This document shows positions 9,214 through 19,627 of a DNA stretch of 64,000 bases, piece after piece. Where the stretch lies: assembly GCA_028868305.1 (NCBI GenBank), contig JAGWUS010000011.1, positions 16,919-80,918 on the forward strand, in the 5' to 3' direction. Position 1 is the first letter of the stretch; the number at the start of each line of letters is the position of its first letter. Below the pieces are notes generated by a model, which saw only the letters and a program-made list of their open reading frames with translations, had not been told where the DNA came from and searched no databases. Position numbers and translations under genes: made by a program. This DNA is from Burkholderiales bacterium (lineage in GTDB: Bacteria; Pseudomonadota; Gammaproteobacteria; Burkholderiales; Burkholderiaceae_C).

Positions 9214-9660
9214 TCAGTAATTTGCCCGGTAACCCGTGACGCTGACCACGCCTTGCGGTCCCGTCACAGAAACAACGACCTTCTTGGCAGCAACCCCGTT
9301 CAAAGTGGTGGCTGTGACGGACACCGCAGGGGCAATGCTATAACTGCCCAAGCCTGCAATCGCATTCCCTGCGCCATCCACTATGGTGGCGGATGTGTAG
9401 TTGTTGTAATCGTCCACATCGTCAAACAATGCTCGGCTGGCACCGCTATACCCCCCCGTTGGATTGGCGTATTGCTGTTGAACAATCTCTTCCAGCAAGG
9501 ATTCGGCGATGGCCAACGCCTGCTTTCTCACCAGCGGATCAGCGCTGGATTTGATACTGGTGGTGGAAACCGAAAGAATGCCCGCCAGCCCCGCCCCCAC
9601 CACCACGATAAAGATGATGAGTTCAATCAGGGTGAAACCCTTCTGGCTACGGCTATTCAT
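9214..9660 (-). CDS. mshD: MSHA minor pilin MshD
   Basis: About 148 residues beginning MNSRSQKG before the prepilin cleavage site FTLIELIIFIVVVGAGLAG. A longer reading up to 9774 exists but would place a 46-residue leader before the cleavage site, which is implausible. ATG 9666 and ATG 9660 are the realistic starts, both overlapping the end of mshC. The segment SADPLVRKQALAIAESLLEEIVQQQY is a hallmark of MshD/PilV-type minor pilins. Translation is probably coupled to mshC through the overlap. Confidence 0.82.
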   Translation of the reverse strand: MNSRSQKGFTLIELIIFIVVVGAGLAGILSVSTTSIKSSADPLVRKQALAIAESLLEEIVQQQYANPTGGYSGASRALFDDVDDYNNYTSATIVDGAGNAIAGLGSYSIAPAVSVTATTLNGVAAKKVVVSVTGPQGVVSVTGYRANY

Positions 9661-10144
9661 GCACATAGCCTGTTGCAGTTTCCACCGTAATCGATTGTGA
9701 AACACCACTGACCTGGATCGTCTGGGTTGCCTGCGCGTTGCCTGCTGCGGTGATGGGCTGTCCCAAACCATCAAAATTGAAACTGGTCGGCGGGCTGGAG
9801 AAGGTCACTCCTGAGCGTGCAGTGGCTATCGCAGGAGATTCACCCTTGGGGCCCTTCAGGGTGGCGGCCGCCGAACAGTTCGATGTGGCTGGTGCAGAAG
9901 CAATAGCCAATGCAACAGAGGACGACGTGAAGGTAACGCACACGGTGCGCCGCTGGGCGATGGCCGTCTTCTGCGCGTACCGGAGATAGGCCTGGGTTTC
10001 GTCATGAAAGCCACGGGCATAGTAGTCACCCGTGTTCAGAATGCGCGGAGCTGCAAAGACAGCCAGAACCCCCAGCATCACCACGACCATGATGAGTTCG
10101 ATCAACGTAAAGCCCGCCTCAAAAGCAAAACGCGAGGGTTTCAT
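9653..10144 (-). CDS. mshC: MSHA pilin-like protein MshC (GspH type)
   Basis: 163 residues from ATG 10144 (MKPSRFAFEAGFTLIEL). A start seven codons upstream is possible but less likely given leader length. After the hydrophobic helix, YARGFHDETQAYLRYAQKTAIAQRRTVCVTF matches the GspH/FimT-like pseudopilin fold. It lies in the MshC slot between the main pilin and mshD. The start codon lies in the loop of a predicted mRNA hairpin (see 10131-10159), which may limit initiation. Confidence 0.82.
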   Translation of the reverse strand: MKPSRFAFEAGFTLIELIMVVVMLGVLAVFAAPRILNTGDYYARGFHDETQAYLRYAQKTAIAQRRTVCVTFTSSSVALAIASAPATSNCSAAATLKGPKGESPAIATARSGVTFSSPPTSFNFDGLGQPITAAGNAQATQTIQVSGVSQSITVETATGYVHE

Positions 10145-10159
10145 GAAGAAAACCTCGCG
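10131..10159 (-). promoter_or_regulatory. Start-codon hairpin of mshC
   Basis: Read on the minus strand, CGCGAGG (10159-10153) pairs with CCTCGCG (10137-10131). The stem extends inward through UUU/AAA and a closing C-G with one mismatch, about 11 of 12 pairs. The loop contains the mshC AUG. The GAGG that could act as ribosome binding site lies in the 5' arm. If it folds in the mRNA, it would sequester both initiation signals. Whether it is regulatory is inference. Confidence 0.5.
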
Positions 10160-10231
10160 TTGCATGGGGGTGCTCTCACAGGTTGTCAGCTACACCAGCG
10201 AACAACAACGTTTACGGCACTCACAACCAAA

Positions 10232-10636
10232 TTATGGGTTACCCGCTGCGATGACTTCAAAGGTCACAGGCGTGGAAGGTGTGTAGCCAGAGAGCGCTAG
10301 CGTGCAAGTCATACTGGTTCCGTTCACGGCTGATCCTGTACCGGTCACGCTGTAGCCGGTGGGCCAAACCCCACCACTAAGGGCCTGCTTGATGGAGTCA
10401 CAGCTAGCAACCACTTTGCATTTCAAGGGTTGGCTGGCAGCCGAAGCAATAGAGCACCCACCATAGTTAATAGCCGAAGCCGATGCAGCCGCACCCGCTA
10501 CACCCTGCATGGAGGCAAGCTGTGCGTCCGACTTCAGATCCACAAACTTGGGGATCGCTACCGCAGCCAGCACGCCGAGGATCACGATGACCATCACCAA
10601 TTCAATCAGGGTAAAACCGCGTTGTACTTGTTTCAT
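10232..10636 (-). CDS. mshA: Major MSHA pilin (MshA/MshB type)
   Basis: 134 residues from ATG 10636: a short basic leader MKQVQRG, then FTLIELVMVIVILGVLAAVAIPKFVDLKSDAQLAS, the classical type IV pilin N-terminus with Glu5. The C-terminal part has four Cys, including the pair that would close a disulfide-bonded D-region. Its size and central position, with about 150 bases upstream free of genes, fit the structural subunit. MshA and MshB are paralogous and cannot be separated here; only one such gene is present. The upstream gap (10637-10782) is AT-rich and is the likely place for a pilin promoter, but no convincing -35/-10 pair was found. Confidence 0.82.
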   Translation of the reverse strand: MKQVQRGFTLIELVMVIVILGVLAAVAIPKFVDLKSDAQLASMQGVAGAAASASAINYGGCSIASAASQPLKCKVVASCDSIKQALSGGVWPTGYSVTGTGSAVNGTSMTCTLALSGYTPSTPVTFEVIAAGNP

Positions 10637-10782
10637 GATTCTGCCTTTCAAAGCAATGTTGTAACAAAAACCAGATTACCGCGACCAACTACACGCGGTT
10701 GCGCTATAAATTCTAGAGCATATACATGCCGTTGTGCATCAACTTCTTCCAGCAAGTGGCTGAATCGATTCATTTTTTCTGC

Positions 10783-11259
10783 CTAATTGATCAATTCACC
10801 CTGCCACCGATAGGCGTGCAAGGGGGTGATGTGCAGTGGCCCCGGCGGGGCGCTGATAAGAAACCACACCATGGGCACATCCCCAGCACCATCCGTCGCG
10901 TAGGGGTACAGCGGGGCGTAGCCAATACAAGCACAATAGGCATCAAATACCCACTTGCCCGGTGATACTGCCTCGGGCTGAACATCACCCAGCACCCCGG
11001 CATAGTTGGCTGGGACATGGTCCAGCAACAGGAAAGGATTGCGTTGCGTGGTCGCAACACTTTGCCCCCCGGCTACCACTGCAGTGTGAAGATGATCGAG
11101 CACCAGGGCGGTACGCAGGGCGCCCAGTGTGGTCTTGATGGCCGCAAGTTCACCTTGCCCCTGCACCACCCGGAACCGATGGGCGAAGACGCCCATCAGG
11201 ACGAGGATCACAATCACCAGCAGACTCCACTCCGCAGAGCGGCGAGTCAACCCTGGCAT
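10783..11259 (-). CDS. mshF: MshF-like membrane protein
   Basis: 158 residues from the ATG at 11259, immediately after the mshG stop; a longer upstream reading runs inside mshG. It has one N-terminal hydrophobic helix (WSLLVIVILVLMGVFAH) preceded by Arg residues, then a helical stretch GELAAIKTTLGALRTALVLDHL and a small extracytoplasmic domain. It lacks a GFTLIE prepilin site. In MSHA loci the gene between mshG and the pilins is mshF, which has this layout. The function of MshF is not well defined; the name rests on position and topology. Confidence 0.68.
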   Translation of the reverse strand: MPGLTRRSAEWSLLVIVILVLMGVFAHRFRVVQGQGELAAIKTTLGALRTALVLDHLHTAVVAGGQSVATTQRNPFLLLDHVPANYAGVLGDVQPEAVSPGKWVFDAYCACIGYAPLYPYATDGAGDVPMVWFLISAPPGPLHITPLHAYRWQGELIN

Positions 11260-11261
11260 GG

Positions 11262-12500
11262 CTAACCGCCGCCGCGGCCCATGGCCGCCTGCCCCATGTT
11301 CCACAAGGGAAGAAAGACCCCCAGGGCCAACAGCAGCACCAGGACAGCGATCACTGCCAGCAAAATGGGTTCAATGGCGGCCGACAGGCCCTTGATGGAG
11401 TAATCGGTGTCACGCTCGTACATGGCGGCAATTTCAAACAACAGGTTGTCGAGTTCGCCGGTCTCTTCCCCCACATTGATCATTTGCAGCACCACCGGGG
11501 TGAACACACCTGTAGCGGCAGCACAGCGCGAGATGCTCTCGCCACGCTCAATACCATCGCGCATCTGCTCAATCCGGCTACCAATGAATGTGTTGTCCAC
11601 GGTTTGCGCCACGACGGTAAGCGCCTGCACCAGGGGCACACCGCTCTGGCTGGACAGGGCAAAGCTGCGGGCAAAGCGCGCCAGGGTGGCCTTGAGCACA
11701 ATGTCGCCCACGATAGGCAATTTGAGCTTGCGTGCGTCCCAGCGGTAGCGGCCCTCAGGGGTGCGCAGATAGCCCCGCACCAGCACCCAGGCCCCAATGC
11801 CCAAGGCCAGAAGCAGCGGCCACCAGGCAACCATCCAGTTGGAAAAACCAATCAAGCCACGGGTAATGAGTGGCAATTCGGCATTGAAGCCGGCAAACAC
11901 TTTGGCGAAGACCGGAATGACAAAGATGTTGAGAATGACGATGGCAATCGCCATTGCCACCATCACGAAGATGGGGTAGCGCATGGCCTGCTTGATGCGC
12001 TCGCGCACATCACGCTCAAACTCCATATGTTCGGTCAAGCGCAAAAAGACCTCCGTCAAACGACCGGTCATTTCCCCAACACGAATCATGGAAATATAAA
12101 AACCACCGAACAGCGCAGCGTGCCGGGCCAGGGCGGCCGACAACTCACGCCCTTGGTCCAGGCTGGAGCGAATGTCCTTGAACAATTCGACCATGGCGGG
12201 TTTCGATGCAGACGCCTGAAGCCCCGCAAAGGCCCGCAATATGGGTACACCGGCTTTGTTCAAGGTGTACATCTGGCGCGAGAAGATCATCAAGTCTTCC
12301 TCGACCACGGGCTTTCTGTTCAGACGCGCCAGCAAGCCTTCGCTCGCCGAATCCTTGGACGCCTCGACCAGCGCAATGTGGACCGGGGCCACGCCAATTG
12401 ACAGCAACTGGTCGGCCACGCCGCCTTCTGTCATGGCTTCAAGCTGACCAGTAACGGCTTCACCGCGGTTGTTGCGGCCCTTCCAGGTGTAGACAGCCAT
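11262..12500 (-). CDS. mshG: MSHA inner-membrane platform protein MshG
   Basis: A 412-residue GspF/PilC-family protein, the polytopic platform on which the pilus ATPase acts. It has two repeated GspF domains: residues about 65-195 (FSRQMYTLNKAGVPILRAF, FERDVRERIKQAMRYPIFV) and about 270-395 (FARSFALSSQSGVPLVQAL). Each is followed by strongly hydrophobic helices, and the last one is IEPILLAVIAVLVLLLALGVF. VGEMTGRLTEVF and VGEETGELDNLL are the paired family motifs. It starts 6 bases after the mshE stop, so the two are co-transcribed. Confidence 0.92.
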   Translation of the reverse strand: MAVYTWKGRNNRGEAVTGQLEAMTEGGVADQLLSIGVAPVHIALVEASKDSASEGLLARLNRKPVVEEDLMIFSRQMYTLNKAGVPILRAFAGLQASASKPAMVELFKDIRSSLDQGRELSAALARHAALFGGFYISMIRVGEMTGRLTEVFLRLTEHMEFERDVRERIKQAMRYPIFVMVAMAIAIVILNIFVIPVFAKVFAGFNAELPLITRGLIGFSNWMVAWWPLLLALGIGAWVLVRGYLRTPEGRYRWDARKLKLPIVGDIVLKATLARFARSFALSSQSGVPLVQALTVVAQTVDNTFIGSRIEQMRDGIERGESISRCAAATGVFTPVVLQMINVGEETGELDNLLFEIAAMYERDTDYSIKGLSAAIEPILLAVIAVLVLLLALGVFLPLWNMGQAAMGRGGG

Positions 12501-12506
12501 GCCGGC

Positions 12507-14270
12507 TTATTCCTGTTCGCCGTCGGTATCGACTTCAAAGCCGATGCGCATGGCCTCTGCCAGCGTGGTGCGTCCCGCACGCACAAGGCTAAGCGCATGG
12601 TGGGCCATGGTGTGCCCCTTCATGCGCTCGCGGGCCGTGCGCATGAAAGCCGCCGGGTTGGAGTGTGATGCCGCCTGCGTAAGGGTCGCATCCATCTCCA
12701 GCAACTCGTAAACCCCTTGCCGGCCGGAATAGCCGGTGCCATTGCAGGCTGAACAGCCCATGCCGCGCCTGGCAGTGACCGATTCGCCCGTGGCAATCAT
12801 GTCGGTGAGCCAGGCCTGTTCCTGGGCATTGGGAGAATGAGGTGCAGAACAATCGGTGCAATTCAGCCGCACCAAACGCTGGGCAATCACCGCCTGCAGG
12901 GATGTGGACACCATGAACGGCGGCACACCCATATCCAGCAGCCGGAACGGTGTGCTCATGGCATCGCGCGTGTGCAGAGTCGACAGCACCAGGTGGCCGG
13001 TGATGGCGGCGCGCAAGCCAATTTCTGCGGTTTCGGAGTCGCGCATCTCACCCACCAGAATTACGTCCGGGTCCTGGCGCAGGCAGGATCGCAGCACTCT
13101 GGCAAAAGTCAGCTCGATCTTGTCATTCACCTGCACCTGGGTAATGCCGGGAAGGCGGTATTCCACCGGGTCTTCCACGGTGATGACTTTGAGCTCAGCG
13201 GCGTTGATTTCCGCCAGCGCAGCGTACAGCGTGGTGGTTTTTCCGGAGCCAGTGGGGCCGGTGACCAGCACCATGCCTGAATTGCGCTTCAAAACCTCCC
13301 TGAAACGCCTAAGCATGTCCTCCGGCATACCAATGTTGTCCAGGCGGCGCATTGCGGCGCCCTGGTTCAACAGACGCATGACCGCCGCTTCACCGTAGGT
13401 GGTGGGCAGAGTGGAAAGACGCACGTCGATGGTGTGCTCTTTCAAACGCACACTGAACCGGCCATCCTGCGGCAGGCGCTTCTCGGAAATATCCAGCCCT
13501 GCCATCAGCTTGAGTCGCTGCGCCAGTGCGCCGCCAATGCGCTTGTCTGCCTGGGTCTGGGTTTGCAATACGCCGTCGACCCGCACGCGGATCTGCAGGC
13601 TGTTTTCCTGGGGCTCGATATGCACATCGGACGCGCCGACCTGCATGGCATCTTCAAACAGAGACTGCAAAAGACGCACCACCGGCGCACCTTCAATGCC
13701 CACGCTAGCAGTAAGTTCACCAAAATCCACCGCGTCGCCCAGGTCTTTTTCCAGGGCGCGGGCAAGACCGCTGATTTCTTCGGTGCGGCGGTACAGCCTG
13801 TCAAACGCTGCGGCCAGCTGGCTCTCAGGCACTGCAGCGATACCAATATTGCGCTTGAGAATGCGGGTGAGCTCATCGTAGGCAAACAGATCCAGCGGAT
13901 CGGCCAGCGCCACCAGCAGCAAATCGCCCTTGTCCTCCAACGCCAATGCCTTGAAGCGCCGTGCCGTGGATTCGGGCAGCAGCTTGACGACGTCAGTGCG
14001 AAACGGAAAGGTCTTGAGGTTGACAAAAGGAATGCGCAACTGGCGCGCCAGTCCGTTGGCCAGCAACTCTTCGGTGATGATGCCCGTCTCAATGAGCAGC
14101 CGGCCCATTTTTTTGCCGGTGGTGCGCTGCAACTCCAGTGTTTGCTGCAATTGTTCCTGCGAAATGAGCTTCTGCTGAACCAGCACATCGCCCAGACGCA
14201 ACTTCTCCGGTCGGCCCGGTGCCGGGCGCGAGCCCTCTGGCGCGCTGGGCGCTGCAGTTGCCATGTTCAT
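12507..14270 (-). CDS. mshE: MSHA pilus ATPase MshE with c-di-GMP-binding N-domain
   Basis: A 587-residue GspE/PilB-family ATPase that powers pilus extension at the inner membrane. Two tandem 24-residue MshEN-type motifs lie at residues 25-48 (RLG...LVQQKLIS...LELQ) and 54-77 (KMG...LIETGIIT...LARQ). In Vibrio MshE this domain binds c-di-GMP. The first copy has Lys instead of Gly at its tenth position. Walker A is GPTGSGKT (338-345) and Walker B lies around DVILVGEMRD (402-411). A CxxC pair at 471/474 and another at 506/509 form the family's zinc site. It is the promoter-proximal gene of the locus. Confidence 0.93.
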   Translation of the reverse strand: MNMATAAPSAPEGSRPAPGRPEKLRLGDVLVQQKLISQEQLQQTLELQRTTGKKMGRLLIETGIITEELLANGLARQLRIPFVNLKTFPFRTDVVKLLPESTARRFKALALEDKGDLLLVALADPLDLFAYDELTRILKRNIGIAAVPESQLAAAFDRLYRRTEEISGLARALEKDLGDAVDFGELTASVGIEGAPVVRLLQSLFEDAMQVGASDVHIEPQENSLQIRVRVDGVLQTQTQADKRIGGALAQRLKLMAGLDISEKRLPQDGRFSVRLKEHTIDVRLSTLPTTYGEAAVMRLLNQGAAMRRLDNIGMPEDMLRRFREVLKRNSGMVLVTGPTGSGKTTTLYAALAEINAAELKVITVEDPVEYRLPGITQVQVNDKIELTFARVLRSCLRQDPDVILVGEMRDSETAEIGLRAAITGHLVLSTLHTRDAMSTPFRLLDMGVPPFMVSTSLQAVIAQRLVRLNCTDCSAPHSPNAQEQAWLTDMIATGESVTARRGMGCSACNGTGYSGRQGVYELLEMDATLTQAASHSNPAAFMRTARERMKGHTMAHHALSLVRAGRTTLAEAMRIGFEVDTDGEQE

Positions 14271-14318
14271 GCGCTATTCCTTTTGCGGGTTCGCAAAAAT
14301 GATAGCACGTGGAGGCCA

Positions 14319-14852
14319 TCAGACCGAGGTATGCACTCCGCCCGTGGTCTCTGTTTCGCCAGGTACAAGCACGGTCACCGAGTTGCCATCCACTCGCACT
14401 GCGCTACCCACCGGTAAAGCGCTGGAATGGTCGACACTGCGCAAGCTCCCGTCGGCCATGCGCACATCAATGCGATAACTGGTGTCCTGGCGCAGCTGTT
14501 TTTCCAGCATGTTTCCGGCCCAGGTGCCGCCCAACATGCCCAGAATAGTGGCCAGGTTCTTGCCGTCGCCGCTGCCAAACTGATTGGCCAGCCAGCCTCC
14601 CAGAACGGCACCGGCAGCGGCTCCAAGCCCCGAAGCACTGCCGCCACCATGCTGCACCGGAGTCACCACCTCGACCACACCACACTGGGCGCAGGCAGCC
14701 GCAGTGCTCTGAACACTGGCCACCAGTGCAGGGCCCCCTTGCCAACCGGGAGCCTCCGCCCAGGCTGCCGACTGCGCCAGGGCGCCGGCCAGCAGAACAC
14801 CCGCGGCCATGGCACGCGGGCTTGACAGGAAAGGTTTGAAAACAGATTGCAT
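14319..14852 (-). CDS. Glycine-zipper envelope protein
   Basis: About 177 residues from ATG 14852; an ATG-proximal extension upstream lacks support. A signal peptide (AMAAGVLLAGALAQSAAWA) precedes a region of spaced Gly residues, GGGSASGLGAAAGAVLGGWL, which is the glycine-zipper 2TM motif of SlyB/YcfJ-like proteins. A C-terminal beta segment (SYRIDVRMADGSLRSVD, SAVRVDGNSVTVL) is common in that group. It has no lipobox Cys. Such proteins associate with the cell envelope; the exact role is unknown. It lies between mshE and metH on the same strand but is probably transcribed separately. Confidence 0.7.
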   Translation of the reverse strand: MQSVFKPFLSSPRAMAAGVLLAGALAQSAAWAEAPGWQGGPALVASVQSTAAACAQCGVVEVVTPVQHGGGSASGLGAAAGAVLGGWLANQFGSGDGKNLATILGMLGGTWAGNMLEKQLRQDTSYRIDVRMADGSLRSVDHSSALPVGSAVRVDGNSVTVLVPGETETTGGVHTSV

Positions 14853-14911
14853 GGTGCGGCCCGTTGTAAACATGCAGATGCAACGCGCCACCCCTGCAAC
14901 TGGCGGACAGC

Positions 14912-17665
<2,754 letters not shown>

Positions 17666-17669
17666 ACAT

Positions 17670-17700
17670 CTCACCTGCATAAAAACAGCCTTCAGGTGAG
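17670..17700 (-). promoter_or_regulatory. Anti-SD/SD hairpin of metH (riboswitch expression platform)
   Basis: On the minus strand CUCACCUG (17700-17693) is perfectly complementary to CAGGUGAG (17677-17670), which contains the Shine-Dalgarno sequence of the metH AUG at 17665. The loop is 15 bases. The first three bases of the upstream arm also belong to the riboswitch pseudoknot strand CGCUC (17702-17698), so the two pairings compete. SAH binding should therefore free the ribosome site, an ON switch. The pairing is seen in the sequence; the switching direction is inferred. Confidence 0.75.
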
Positions 17701-17771
17701 CGTCGTTGCGGTCGGTTAGAACACGGTCCAAGCCTGACAGGACAATAAATGCCCGCTGCAACGCTCCTTGG
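17698..17771 (-). promoter_or_regulatory. S-adenosylhomocysteine (SAH) riboswitch aptamer
   Basis: The minus strand shows the SAH riboswitch core. P1 is CCAAG (17771-17767) with CUUGG (17732-17728). The conserved GGAGCGUUGC block follows P1, then a GCGGG/CCUGU helix with two wobbles and the CAGGCUUGG block. The distal strand GCAACGACGCUC (17709-17698) pairs with GAGCGUUGC (17766-17758) through GAGCG/CGCUC and UUGC/GCAA, forming the P4/pseudoknot. SAH riboswitches are known upstream of SAH-recycling genes, metH included, in beta- and gammaproteobacteria. Methionine synthase consumes the homocysteine produced from SAH, so control by SAH makes metabolic sense. Confidence 0.9.
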
Positions 17772-17867
17772 ATGGCCGTAATTTTAAGGGCGAATGGCGA
17801 TGCACGTGCTACCGCGGTGCGTTACCATCCGAATCCATCCGCTTTTAGCTTTCATTGCGAGCCCACC

Positions 17868-18482
17868 ATGACGCAACCCAAAACCGTAGTCAAAGACCAG
17901 TTGGACACCGAAGGTACCGGTGCAGAAAACGCGGCGCGCCTGCTGTGCGCGCCCGGTGGACTGATGAAGTTGACCCTGGAAGAGGCCCGTGTAGTGGTGC
18001 GCTATATGACACCCCGTTTCATTCCTGCCGGCACCACCTTCATCAGGGAAGGCGATGCTGGCGACGGCGGTTTCATGGCCCTGCTGATCCAGGGCGACGT
18101 GGTGGTGGAGCAGATTACCGTCAAGCGCACCGAACCCATTACCGTACGGGTGCTGGGCCCCGGCAGCCTGGTCGGCGAAATGGGACTGGTGGACAACGAG
18201 CCGCGCTCAGCTTCCTGCACTGCCAGTTCCAACGTCATGTGCGCCATCCTCACGCGGGATGCCATTGAGCACATGATCACCGAGGAACCACTCATGGCCG
18301 CCAAGCTGCTGCTGTCCATGTCCTCCCATATTGCTGAACGCCTGCGCAACACCTCGCGCCAGCTCAAGCTTTACGCCCGTCTGGCTTCAGCGATGCAGGA
18401 AGAGATTGAGCAGTTGACCCACATCTCGGAGAGCAAACTGGCCCCGATTACCAAGCCCCCGACTCAGGCCGCTTCTTTGTAA
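17868..18482 (+). CDS. Cyclic nucleotide-binding domain protein without HTH
   Basis: 204 residues from ATG 17868 (MTQPKTVVK); upstream in-frame codons overlap the metH leader and lack a ribosome site. A single CAP-ED/cNMP beta barrel spans residues about 45-150 ([39 protein letters not shown]). The phosphate-binding cassette region reads [14 protein letters not shown], close to the CAP pattern. A helical tail follows ([21 protein letters not shown]), but there is no recognisable winged helix, unlike Crp/Fnr. It is probably a sensor or protein-interaction module, not a DNA-binding regulator. It lies head to head with the metH leader and tail to tail (19-base overlap) with the other metH half. 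Confidence 0.8.
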   Translation: MTQPKTVVKDQLDTEGTGAENAARLLCAPGGLMKLTLEEARVVVRYMTPRFIPAGTTFIREGDAGDGGFMALLIQGDVVVEQITVKRTEPITVRVLGPGSLVGEMGLVDNEPRSASCTASSNVMCAILTRDAIEHMITEEPLMAAKLLLSMSSHIAERLRNTSRQLKLYARLASAMQEEIEQLTHISESKLAPITKPPTQAASL

Positions 18483-19510
18483 AAAAAGCGGCGCTGGACT
18501 GAGCGCGCCGCCAGGGGCGACACCGCCTGGCTGATGGCGTTGATGTGCTCCGGCGTGGTGCCGCAGCAACCACCCACGATATTGACCAGGCCTTCCTCGG
18601 CAAATTCACGCACCAGGCGGCTGGTGACGTCCGGTGTTTCATCAAAGCCGGTATCGCTCATGGGGTTGGGCAAGCCGGCATTGGGGTAGCAGCTGATAAA
18701 GGTATCCGGGGCAACCTTGTTCAGCTCCTGAATGTAGGGACGCATCAGCGCCGCGCCCAGCGCACAGTTCAGGCCAATGGCCAGCGGTTGGGCATGGCGC
18801 ACGCTGTGCCAGAAGGCCGTGACTGTTTGCCCGCTCAAAATTCGGCCGGAGGCATCGGTCACCGTACCGCTGATGATGATGGGCAGACGCTCACCGCTGG
18901 CTTCAAAGTATTCGTCAATCGCAAACAGTGCGGCTTTGGCGTTGAGCGTGTCGAAAATGGTTTCCACCAGCAGTACATCCGCACCGCCTTCCACCAGGGC
19001 CTGGGTCTGGTCGTAGTAGGCAGCGCGTAACTCTTCAAAGGTGACATTGCGGGCACCGGGGTCGTTCACATCCGGGCTGATGCTGGCTGTTTTGGGGGTG
19101 GGGCCCAGGGCGCCGGCCACAAAGCGGGGTTTGTCTGGCGTGCTGTATTTGTCGCAGGCAGCACGGGCCAGTCTGGCGGATGCCAGGTTCATTTCAATGG
19201 CCAGATCGGCCATATCGTAGTCGGCCTGGGCCACGGTGGTGGCACCAAAGGTGTTGGTTTCAATCAGGTCAGCGCCAGCAGCCAGGTAGCGCTCATGGAT
19301 ATCGCTGATCACGTCGGGGCGCGTCAGACTGAGCAACTCGTTGTTGCCTTTGACGTCGCGGTGGAAATCCTTGAACCGCTCACCGCGATATTGCGCCTCA
19401 CCCAGCTTGAAGCGCTGGATCATGGTACCCATAGCGCCGTCGAGGATGGCGATGCGTTTTTCCAGGATCTCGGGCAGCGCCTGCGCGCGGGTGTAGTGGC
19501 GTGGTTTCAT
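18464..19510 (-). CDS. metH: Methionine synthase, homocysteine-binding half (split MetH)
   Basis: 348 residues from ATG 19510 ([10 protein letters not shown]). It is the zinc homocysteine S-methyltransferase TIM barrel that forms the N-terminus of normal Met[28 protein letters not shown], and the zinc Cys in GLNCALG and GGCCGTTP. It stops where full-length MetH would continue into the folate domain. That part is encoded by the gene at 14912-17665 on the same strand, but about 800 bases away with an antiparallel gene between. No SAH riboswitch was seen in front of this half. Its 3' end overlaps the cNMP-binding gene by 19 bases. Confidence 0.93.
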   Translation of the reverse strand: MKPRHYTRAQALPEILEKRIAILDGAMGTMIQRFKLGEAQYRGERFKDFHRDVKGNNELLSLTRPDVISDIHERYLAAGADLIETNTFGATTVAQADYDMADLAIEMNLASARLARAACDKYSTPDKPRFVAGALGPTPKTASISPDVNDPGARNVTFEELRAAYYDQTQALVEGGADVLLVETIFDTLNAKAALFAIDEYFEASGERLPIIISGTVTDASGRILSGQTVTAFWHSVRHAQPLAIGLNCALGAALMRPYIQELNKVAPDTFISCYPNAGLPNPMSDTGFDETPDVTSRLVREFAEEGLVNIVGGCCGTTPEHINAISQAVSPLAARSVQRRFFYKEAA

Positions 19511-19564
19511 GGGGTGTATTGTAGAAAGGCAGGACAATAGACCCTTCGGTGCGAATTGGATTAT

Positions 19565-19627
19565 TGGTCAATTTGGCCTCTAGCCCCTATCCAATATGCA
19601 CAAATGGCTCCTAATTTTATAGCAATT
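19565..19627 (-). repeat. Dispersed ~60-bp element, copy F (inverted)
   Basis: The reverse complement begins aattgctataaaatta and continues with gagccatttgtgcata, ggataggggctagaggcc and a T-rich end, matching copies B, C and E block by block. It occupies the gap between the divergent metH N-half and recQ. It ends directly at the TTG proposed as recQ start, so ATG codons further upstream lie inside or beyond the element. Confidence 0.7.

Noticed and set aside
17666..17761. Upstream extension of metH to a start at 17761
   Set aside because: The stretch is the SAH riboswitch; the ribosome site and conserved MetH sequence point to ATG 17665.
18478..18520. Bidirectional terminator between the cNMP gene and the metH N-half
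   Set aside because: The A run and GC-rich bases are codons of the two overlapping 3' ends; no convincing stem followed by a T run could be drawn.
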